From assembly GCA_002295325.1 (NCBI GenBank), contig DBGA01000021.1:1-7140 (forward strand): a stretch of 7,140 bases of DNA, read 5' to 3'. The position numbers were made by a program, and so were the translations under genes. Below the pieces are notes generated by a model that searched no databases, had not been told where the DNA came from, and saw only the letters and a list, made by a program, of their open reading frames with translations. How positions within the stretch are numbered: the first letter of the stretch is position 1; each line of letters starts with the position of its first letter. Positions 1-4,414 of this stretch are shown here, piece after piece. This stretch comes from Ruminococcaceae bacterium UBA866. GTDB taxonomy: Bacteria > Bacillota > Clostridia > Oscillospirales > Ruminococcaceae.

Positions 1-81
1 TTAGTTTTAAAGTGTATATTAAAATAGCTATAATAAACGTTGCTATATTGTATAAAATACTTGTGGGTTTTTCATCTAGTG

Positions 82-1038
82 CTAGAATAAATCCCAATTT
101 TTAATGTCGTTACTTTCTTCTACCGGCATTCCTAAATTCGCCATCAGCTCTTGTGCTGCATTGTATCCCATCTTCTTTTGACGGTTATTCATTGCTGCAA
201 CCTCCAAAATAATGGCAAGGTTACGTCCTGGCTTTATCGGGATTGTAATACAAGGCACTTGTATACCCAAAATGGTAGCATATTCATTTTCCATGCCCAT
301 TCTATCATAGACCTTATCTGCATCCCAAAGTTCTAACTTGACAATCATATCTATTTTTTCTGTAATTTTCACAGAGCCCATTCCGAAAAGTCGCCTTGCG
401 TTAATAATACCAACACCTCGAAGCTCAAGGAAGTGTCGAATATTTTCTGGAGAAGAACCTACAAGAGTACGGTTTGAAACTCTGCGAATTTCAACTGCAT
501 CATCTGCAATTAGTCGGTGTCCACGCTTTACAAGCTCAATTGCTGTTTCACTCTTACCTACACCGCTTTCACCTAGCATAAGTATTCCCTCACCATATGC
601 CTCAATCAAAACACCATGACGGGTAATTCTTGGTGCAAGCTCAACGTTCAAGTAGGAAATAAGTCCAGAAAGAAAACTTGAAGTTGTTTCGCTTGTTGCC
701 ACACAAGCTACACCATATTTTTTTGCTGCATCAAGGATAGCATCGCAAACATCAAGATTTCTTGTTACAACAGCAACTGGAAACTTTTGAGCAAAGAGTA
801 TATCGACCCTTGCTCTCCGTTCTTCAAGTGGTAATGTCTTTAAGTATTCTACTTCATTAAGCCCAAATATCTGAATTCTTGTATTGTCAAAATATTCCAT
901 ATACCCTGTTAGATTTAAACCCGGACGGTTTACATCAGCACTTTCAAGCATGATGTCGTCAGAGTTTTCTGGCATATAGATTTGCTCAAGACGAAAGTCT
1001 TTAATAATCTTAGTCAATGAAACTGAAAAATTCGCCAT
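82..1038 (-). CDS. hprK: HPr kinase/phosphorylase (HprK/P)
   Basis: This cytoplasmic bifunctional enzyme phosphorylates, and dephosphorylates, Ser46 of the phosphocarrier HPr. In low-G+C Gram-positives that is the signal used by CcpA for carbon catabolite repression and inducer exclusion. The protein is 318 residues, the usual full length. An N-terminal domain (about 1-130) precedes the kinase domain, which carries the catalytic-region His141 (RHGVL), the Walker A loop GESGVGKS at 156-163, the acidic pair Asp179-Asp180, and the family signature around 205-222 (ELRGVGIINARRLFGMGS). A PGRN segment at 270-273 precedes the C-terminal helices. The ATG at 1038 is preceded by GGGGAG (1046-1051) with a 7-base gap and a good sigma-A promoter, so the start is secure. 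It is divergent from the DUF421 gene. No lgt or ptsH neighbour is visible, and no convincing terminator lies in bases 1-81. Identity is secure from the motifs. Confidence 0.97.
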   Translation of the reverse strand: MANFSVSLTKIIKDFRLEQIYMPENSDDIMLESADVNRPGLNLTGYMEYFDNTRIQIFGLNEVEYLKTLPLEERRARVDILFAQKFPVAVVTRNLDVCDAILDAAKKYGVACVATSETTSSFLSGLISYLNVELAPRITRHGVLIEAYGEGILMLGESGVGKSETAIELVKRGHRLIADDAVEIRRVSNRTLVGSSPENIRHFLELRGVGIINARRLFGMGSVKITEKIDMIVKLELWDADKVYDRMGMENEYATILGIQVPCITIPIKPGRNLAIILEVAAMNNRQKKMGYNAAQELMANLGMPVEESNDIKNWDLF

Positions 1039-1071
1039 TATACTTCTCCCCTTTTAACTATTCATTATATA

Positions 1072-1100
1072 ATTATACACTATCCATTTTGGCATTTCAA
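1072..1100 (-). promoter_or_regulatory. Sigma-A-type promoter of hprK
   Basis: On the minus strand a -35 box TTGAAA (1095-1100) is followed after exactly 17 bases by a perfect -10 box TATAAT (1072-1077). A second TATAAT lies a few bases further on. Transcription would start near 1065, giving a leader of about 27 bases that contains the GGGGAG ribosome site. No cre-like operator was recognised. Confidence 0.7.
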
Positions 1101-1111
1101 CTTATTACTGC

Positions 1112-1140
1112 TTAAATTTAGCATAATTTTAGTATACAAT
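1112..1140 (+). promoter_or_regulatory. Possible promoter of the DUF421-DUF4363 operon (sigma-E-like)
   Basis: No good sigma-A promoter is seen before the DUF421 gene. TATACAAT at 1133-1140 matches seven of eight bases of the sporulation sigma-E -10 pattern as I remember it (CATACAMT). It lies 14 bases after TTAAATT (1112-1118), a partial match to that factor's -35. An alternative is an extended -10, TGTTATGAT at 1205-1213, which has no -35 and would leave only about 15 bases of leader. Both are weak. Confidence 0.2.
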
Positions 1141-1221
1141 ATCCCAATGATGACAATAATAACACTAGATTGAATTTTAAGGTGATAAAAGCAATTTTAT
1201 ATCCTGTTATGATTGCCGTAC

Positions 1222-1226
1222 GGAGG
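1222..1226 (+). promoter_or_regulatory. Ribosome binding site that fixes the DUF421 start
   Basis: GGAGG lies 9 bases before the ATG at 1236. An in-frame TTG at 1170 would add 22 residues but has no such site. The family normally begins directly with the hydrophobic FFR...LY...R.MGKR segment, which agrees with the start at 1236. Confidence 0.85.
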
Positions 1227-1235
1227 TTTTGGTAT

Positions 1236-1907
1236 ATGCTTGTGGTATTTTTTAGGGCAGTTTTTTTATATGTCCTTATTATGTTTTCGATTCGACTTAT
1301 GGGCAAAAGACAACTTGGTGAGCTTCAACCATCTGAGCTTGTTATAACCATATTAATTTCTAATATTGCTTCATTGCCTATTGAGGACACAAACATTCCT
1401 ATGATTTTAGGTGTGATACCCGTGCTTATTTTAGTTTCATTTGACATTTTAATTTCTAATATTTCTCTAAAATCGAAGGGTTTTAGAAGCTTTATTTCAG
1501 GCTCACCGATGATTATCATACACGGTGGAATGATTGATCAAAAACAGCTTAAAAAGTTGCGATTTTCTATAGATGATTTAATGGGCTCGCTTAGACAATC
1601 TGGTGTGTTCGATATACAAGATGTTGAGTACGCCATTGTAGAAACAACCGGACAAGTCAGCGTTTTACAAAAATTTGATGCACAACCTATCACTCCAAAG
1701 ACACTTAACATTTCAGGCACAAGCAAATCGCCACCAGCTGTTATTGTCAGTGATGGTAAGATAATCGAAAGTGCACTAGCCGCCTATGATATTAAGGAAG
1801 ATTGGGTGGTTTCGATGATAGCAAAAAGTAAATGCGCACTTAAAGAGGTGTTTTTGATGACTTGCGACAAAGAATTAAATTACTACATTGTCGAAAAAAA
1901 TATGTAG
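1236..1907 (+). CDS. DUF421 (YetF/YcaP-type) membrane protein
   Basis: This is an integral membrane protein of the DUF421 family, whose biochemical role is not established. Bacillus members (YetF, and 2Duf of the mobile spoVA operon) have been linked to spore membrane properties and wet-heat resistance. From the ATG at 1236 the protein has 223 residues. There are three hydrophobic segments at about 3-20, 33-50 and 55-75, with the conserved R20-L-M-G-K-R25 motif after the first. A soluble C-terminal part follows, with the typical pattern DDL..SLRQ.GV.D..DVEYAIVE..G..SV at about 113-143. The tail beyond 150 is less conserved. The next gene begins 13 bases after the stop, so the two are probably co-transcribed. 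Family assignment is firm; a role in spores is inference from other species. Confidence 0.9.
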   Translation: MLVVFFRAVFLYVLIMFSIRLMGKRQLGELQPSELVITILISNIASLPIEDTNIPMILGVIPVLILVSFDILISNISLKSKGFRSFISGSPMIIIHGGMIDQKQLKKLRFSIDDLMGSLRQSGVFDIQDVEYAIVETTGQVSVLQKFDAQPITPKTLNISGTSKSPPAVIVSDGKIIESALAAYDIKEDWVVSMIAKSKCALKEVFLMTCDKELNYYIVEKNM

Positions 1908-1920
1908 GAAAGGAAACCCT

Positions 1921-2301
1921 ATGTCACGATTAATTACAATTACAGTAATCATGATTGGAATATTAGTTCTGAGCTTTGTTGGAATTGATTATGCAAAGCA
2001 AACCAAAATCCAATTTGATAGTTTGATTGATGCCGCTCTTGTTCAGTGTGAAAATGAAGATATCCAAGCCTTGGCTGAAAGCGAAAAAAAAATGTCTGCT
2101 TTTTATCAAAGCAGACATAGCTTTCTAAGTTTTTTTGTCAGACATGATGAGTTAGAAAAAATTGACACCGATCTAGTTAACCTTTTGAGCTTTGTGAAAT
2201 TAGGCTCCTTCGACAATATACAAATTTCCCTTGAACAAATTAGGTTTATGATTGATCACATTTACAGCAAAGAACTCCCAAAGACAGAAAATTTATTTTA
2301 A
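1921..2301 (+). CDS. DUF4363-type membrane-anchored protein
   Basis: This is a small protein of 126 residues with one N-terminal hydrophobic segment (about 4-22) that probably anchors it in the membrane. A mostly helical, charged domain follows, outside the membrane by inference. The pattern [20 protein letters not shown] at about 70-92 fits the DUF4363 family, which I recall as a common clostridial neighbour of DUF421 genes; no function is known. The ATG at 1921 follows AGGAAAGG (1906-1913) by 7 bases. A TTG 33 bases upstream, inside the DUF421 gene, is a poor alternative. The gap to DUF421 is only 13 bases, which supports joint expression and perhaps a complex. The 3' end overlaps the convergent nrdR gene by 9 bases, and codons 54-66 contain a minus-strand terminator hairpin. 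Family call is by pattern memory, not by search. Confidence 0.75.
   Translation: MSRLITITVIMIGILVLSFVGIDYAKQTKIQFDSLIDAALVQCENEDIQALAESEKKMSAFYQSRHSFLSFFVRHDELEKIDTDLVNLLSFVKLGSFDNIQISLEQIRFMIDHIYSKELPKTENLF
2077..2125 (-). terminator. Intrinsic terminator for nrdR inside the DUF4363 gene
   Basis: A perfect 11-bp stem (2092-2102 with 2108-2118) closes a 5-base loop. On the minus strand it is followed at once by a run of T (A at 2084-2091 on the plus strand), the form of a strong intrinsic terminator for transcripts coming from nrdR. An outer 6-bp pair, GAAAGC (2077-2082) with GCTTTC (2120-2125), adds to it. On the plus strand the nearest T-run is about 14 bases past the stem, so DUF4363 transcription should not stop here efficiently. 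Confidence 0.7.
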
Positions 2302-2751
2302 TCTATGTTTTAGGCTTTTAAGCTCATCCATAAAAGTATCAATATCTTTAAATTCTTTGTAGACAGAGGCAAATCTCACATAAGCAACTTGATCGATTTC
2401 TTTAAGTCGTTCCATAACGAGCTCACCAAGCTCAGTTGAGTTGACCTCTTTTACCATTTGGTTCGCGTAAGTATTTTGTATATCAGAAACAAGCTTTTCT
2501 AAAGTTTCAATAGATACAGGTCGCTTTCCGCAAGCACGCATGAGCCTACCGAGCAATTTTTCCGAATCAAATGGTTGTCTTGATTTATCACGTTTAATAA
2601 CCATTAAGGGTATCGTTTCAATGATTTCATATGTCGTAAACCTTGCATTGCAAGAAAGACATTCACGTCTTCGTCTAATTTTCAACCCATCATCAGTCTG
2701 CCTTGAATCGACAACTTTACTCTCCATGCCCCCACAGAATGCACATTTCAT
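2293..2751 (-). CDS. nrdR: Transcriptional repressor NrdR
   Basis: NrdR senses ATP/dATP through an ATP-cone domain and represses ribonucleotide reductase genes by binding paired NrdR boxes. The protein is 152 residues, the usual size. An N-terminal zinc ribbon uses Cys3, Cys6, Cys31 and Cys34 (CAFC...CLSC), with the basic RRRRE stretch at 26-30. The ATP cone spans about 48-138, with [12 protein letters not shown] near its start and [13 protein letters not shown] at 122-134. The start at 2751 gives the canonical MKC.FC N-terminus; only a weak GGAA lies upstream at a suitable distance. It converges on DUF4363 with a 9-base overlap and has no terminator of its own until the hairpin inside that gene. 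No nrd target genes are in the window. Identification is secure. Confidence 0.97.
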   Translation of the reverse strand: MKCAFCGGMESKVVDSRQTDDGLKIRRRRECLSCNARFTTYEIIETIPLMVIKRDKSRQPFDSEKLLGRLMRACGKRPVSIETLEKLVSDIQNTYANQMVKEVNSTELGELVMERLKEIDQVAYVRFASVYKEFKDIDTFMDELKSLKHRLK

Positions 2752-2781
2752 CTATATCATTCCAATCATGTTAAAATCAGC

Positions 2782-2797
2782 ACACATTATATGGTAC
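2782..2797. promoter_or_regulatory. Possible degenerate NrdR box
   Basis: The 16 bases ACACATTATATGGTAC match 12 of 16 positions of the NrdR-box consensus as I recall it (acaCwAtATaTwGtgt). The site lies 31 bases before the nrdR start codon and contains a TATAAT on the minus strand (2786-2791) that has no usable -35. NrdR normally binds two boxes about three helical turns apart, and I find no good partner, so this is tentative. Confidence 0.25.
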
Positions 2798-2880
2798 AAT
2801 CGCCCACACATAACTACTAGAACGTTTCAATTAATAATCACTTGTCATATCCAATCATGAGCCAAAGACATACTAAAGTT

Positions 2881-2907
2881 TATAATAGTTACTTTGTGAC
2901 TATTATA
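2881..2907. repeat. 27-bp inverted repeat upstream of nrdR (operator or hairpin)
   Basis: Arms of 12 bases (2881-2892 and 2896-2907), TATAATAGTTAC and GTGACTATTATA, surround a TTT centre. They are complementary except for one position, which would be a G.U pair in RNA. The repeat covers the -10 box of the candidate nrdR promoter, so it could be an operator. It also lies just after the DUF6514-like gene but lacks a following T-run, so it is a poor terminator. Confidence 0.6.
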
Positions 2908-2930
2908 TCATTATGCAGCTGGTTTAACAA
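2902..2930 (-). promoter_or_regulatory. Candidate promoter of nrdR
   Basis: On the minus strand TTGTTA (2925-2930) is followed after 17 bases by a perfect TATAAT (2902-2907). Transcription would begin near 2895, inside the inverted repeat, giving nrdR a leader of about 145 bases. It begins only a few bases past the stop of the upstream gene, so read-through from that gene is also possible. Confidence 0.45.
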
Positions 2931-2933
2931 TAG

Positions 2934-3203
2934 CTAGATGCCCGAAATCTCGCCTAAATAATCTTCAACTATGTACTGGAGAGTTATCGGATCAACAATT
3001 TCGTATTTCATTCGTTCGATAAGTAACTCAACAATCGTCTTATCAGTTGAAATACCATCAATAGTTATAGTCTCCGTGCAATAATTATTATAAACGTTGC
3101 TTTGCGTGATGCCGTACTCGCAATATACGGTATCCCCTATTATTGTTTCACTCTCAGAAATGTCATAGGTTTGTACAAGCTTAATCTCCTCAATGAGAAC
3201 CAT
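2934..3203 (-). CDS. Small DUF6514-like protein, function unknown
   Basis: This is an 89-residue, acidic, probably cytoplasmic protein with no membrane segment or signal peptide. The pattern EYGI at 29-32, then IDGISTDK at 48-55, then DPITLQYIVEDYL at 71-83 recalls the clostridial DUF6514 family; this is recognition from memory and needs a profile search. The ATG at 3203 follows GGGGTGAT with a short gap, and a near-perfect sigma-A promoter sits just upstream, so this is a real expressed gene rather than a chance reading frame. It stands alone, with the isomerase gene ending 201 bases upstream and nrdR starting 182 bases downstream on the same strand. In other Clostridia genes of this kind are scattered near housekeeping loci; no role can be assigned. 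Confidence 0.7.
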   Translation of the reverse strand: MVLIEEIKLVQTYDISESETIIGDTVYCEYGITQSNVYNNYCTETITIDGISTDKTIVELLIERMKYEIVDPITLQYIVEDYLGEISGI

Positions 3204-3235
3204 TGTTTATCACCCCAATACTATAATATAAACAC

Positions 3236-3264
3236 ATTATATAAAGTTGAAATACAAATGTAAA
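3236..3264 (-). promoter_or_regulatory. Strong sigma-A promoter of the small DUF6514-like gene
   Basis: On the minus strand TTTACA (3259-3264) and a perfect TATAAT (3236-3241) are separated by exactly 17 bases. The predicted start of transcription is near 3229, with the GGGGTGAT ribosome site between it and the ATG. This is one of the best matched promoters in the window, suggesting steady vegetative expression. Confidence 0.72.
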
Positions 3265-3404
3265 GAGAGACAATTCGACATAAAACGACTTTCCAACAGT
3301 GAACATGGTAATTTTTTACATATATCACCATGATTATTTAATATGCAAACTTATTCTACCAGTATTTTTGTGAAAAGTATACATAATTTTTAAAAAAAAT
3401 TCTA

Positions 3405-4181
3405 CTAATTTAACGAATTCAGTATATCATAACTTTTGAATATTTCATCATTATTATTCAATAAGTTATTATACAATTCAATTATTATACATTTATTATA
3501 CATTTTTTGGCGCAATAATGATATAAAATTGTATAAATCTACTTCCCCACTACCTAAAGGCAGACAGTCACATTTGTTGTTATTATCACTAAAATGTATG
3601 TGTACAATATGATTACCTAGTCTATTAATAAACTCACGATAATCTACACCTGAACGTACTGCTTGTTTATTGTCAAATACCAGTGAAACGTTACCATCTA
3701 AGTAGTTAACCATCTCGCTCAAAAAATCAACATCCCTACTTTTACAGCGTTCAACGTTCTCTTGTGCTACTATTATTCCGTATTCTTGTCCTAGATCCCG
3801 TAGCTTTGCAAAGCGCTCAAAGTACATTTTATTTTCATTCTTACTCCCTATTCTATCTCCATGAAAAATGAATATTTTTGCATCAAGAATATTCATTGCC
3901 TCAAAGTAATGCCGATGCAACTCCAACCCGTCATTAAACCTACGCTCATAGTTAGTGAATAACATAAATGGTTCAAAAGCACAACTAAATGGGTGAAGAG
4001 ACACAATCTCAGTTCCATAAAAGTCAGCAGTTTTTCTCAATTCTGTTATGTAATCCTTTTTCACCTCACTAAATGTATCAACAAATACTTCTGCATATGG
4101 AATATTCTTTTCTGCTATTGCCTTTAATGCCAATTCCGTTTGCATTGGATAAAAACAAGCTGTGGATATACCGTATTTCAT
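3405..4181 (-). CDS. Sugar phosphate isomerase/epimerase-type TIM barrel protein
   Basis: This 258-residue protein belongs to the xylose isomerase-like / AP endonuclease 2 TIM-barrel superfamily, usually metal-dependent sugar or sugar-acid isomerases and epimerases in the cytoplasm. Visible signatures are His63 (SLHPF), His107 (IFHGDR), Glu141 in ENVE, Asp170 in VFDNKQA, His194/His196 in HIHFSD and Glu235 in IIIELY. Glu141, Asp170, His196 and Glu235 fit the strand-end metal ligands of the fold. Length is normal for a single-domain member. The ATG at 4181 follows GGAG by 9 bases. It is transcribed alone, divergent from typA, with no sugar transporter, kinase or regulator beside it, so the substrate cannot be inferred. 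The last 25 residues are rich in Asn. The fold is secure; the exact reaction is unknown. Confidence 0.85.
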   Translation of the reverse strand: MKYGISTACFYPMQTELALKAIAEKNIPYAEVFVDTFSEVKKDYITELRKTADFYGTEIVSLHPFSCAFEPFMLFTNYERRFNDGLELHRHYFEAMNILDAKIFIFHGDRIGSKNENKMYFERFAKLRDLGQEYGIIVAQENVERCKSRDVDFLSEMVNYLDGNVSLVFDNKQAVRSGVDYREFINRLGNHIVHIHFSDNNNKCDCLPLGSGEVDLYNFISLLRQKMYNKCIIIELYNNLLNNNDEIFKSYDILNSLN

Positions 4182-4217
4182 TTATTTCAACTCCAGTTAA
4201 ATTTTACATTTAATAAT

Positions 4218-4246
4218 ATATTATCATATTAAATACTCATTTTCAA
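4218..4246 (-). promoter_or_regulatory. Candidate promoter of the isomerase gene
   Basis: On the minus strand TTGAAA (4241-4246) is followed after 17 bases by TAATAT (4218-4223), or after 15 bases by GATAAT (4220-4225). The -35 lies within a small inverted repeat, TCATT-TTC-AATGA (4237-4249). A transcript would have a leader of about 30 bases including the GGAG site. Confidence 0.35.
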
Positions 4247-4268
4247 TGAAAGGCATTATTCACACAAG

Positions 4269-4322
4269 AAAAAAGCTGTAAAAATTGCTTTTTTTGGAAA
4301 AAGTTCTAAAAACGTTATTTTT
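4269..4322. other. Phased A-tracts upstream of typA (probable curved DNA)
   Basis: Six A or T runs of five to seven bases occur at 4269-4274, 4280-4284, 4289-4295, 4298-4302, 4308-4312 and 4318-4322. Their centres are about 10, 10, 8, 10 and 10 bases apart, close to one helical turn, which is the arrangement that bends DNA. They end just upstream of the candidate typA promoter and could act like an UP element. The first and third runs also pair as an AAAAAAGC/GCTTTTTT hairpin. Confidence 0.5.
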
Positions 4323-4347
4323 GCTAGCTTATTGTTGTAAAATGATA

Positions 4348-4353
4348 TATAAT
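4348..4353 (+). promoter_or_regulatory. Candidate -10 box of the typA promoter
   Basis: A perfect TATAAT lies 61 bases before the typA start codon. The position where a -35 should be (TAGCTT at 4325-4330, 17-base spacing) matches poorly, so activity may depend on the A-tracts just upstream. A second TATAAT at 4362-4367 overlaps a palindrome and also lacks a -35. Confidence 0.4.
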
Positions 4354-4363
4354 AGTTTAGTTA

Positions 4364-4380
4364 TAATTCAATTTGAATTA
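4364..4380. repeat. 17-bp palindrome in the typA leader (operator-like)
   Basis: TAATTCAA-T-TTGAATTA is a perfect inverted repeat with 8-base arms and a single central base. If transcription starts from the TATAAT at 4348-4353, it covers about +5 to +21, a position where a bound repressor would block. The size and AT-rich symmetry suit a dimeric repressor such as MarR-type proteins, but no known consensus was recognised. Confidence 0.5.
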
Positions 4381-4414
4381 AAGAATATATAATTATGGAG
4401 GGAATTAAAAATAT

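Noticed and set aside
24..46. ATAGC/GCTAT inverted repeat as a terminator for hprK
   Set aside because: It has only five pairs with a 13-base loop and few G/C. It is too weak to call in AT-rich DNA, and nothing else in bases 1-81 could be supported.
75..86. TCTAG-TG-CTAGA palindrome at the hprK stop
   Set aside because: The arms are five bases with a 2-base centre, too tight for a hairpin, and it is most likely chance.
338..619. Plus-strand open frame opposite hprK, and similar frames opposite typA, DUF421 and tatD
   Set aside because: All lie within well identified genes on the other strand or another frame and show no recognisable protein pattern.
1170..1235. In-frame TTG start that would lengthen the DUF421 protein by 22 residues
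   Set aside because: There is no ribosome site before it, while the ATG at 1236 has GGAGG at 9 bases and matches the family N-terminus.
1888..1920. TTG start upstream of the DUF4363 gene, overlapping DUF421
   Set aside because: No ribosome site precedes it, and the extra residues are basic and precede the normal membrane anchor. ATG 1921 has AGGAAAGG at the right distance.
2540..2860. Plus-strand open frame of 106 codons opposite nrdR
   Set aside because: It is a shadow of nrdR. It has no family resemblance and no ribosome site, and it runs through the nrdR regulatory region.
3304..3332. CATGGT/ACCATG inverted repeat and the A/T run at 3386-3402 as a terminator for the isomerase gene
   Set aside because: The repeat has six pairs, a 17-base loop and no following T-run on the minus strand. 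The A/T run has no G/C stem.
4269..4294. AAAAAAGC/GCTTTTTT hairpin as a terminator
   Set aside because: It lies between two divergent promoters with no gene reading into it and has only two G/C pairs. It is better explained as part of the phased A-tracts.
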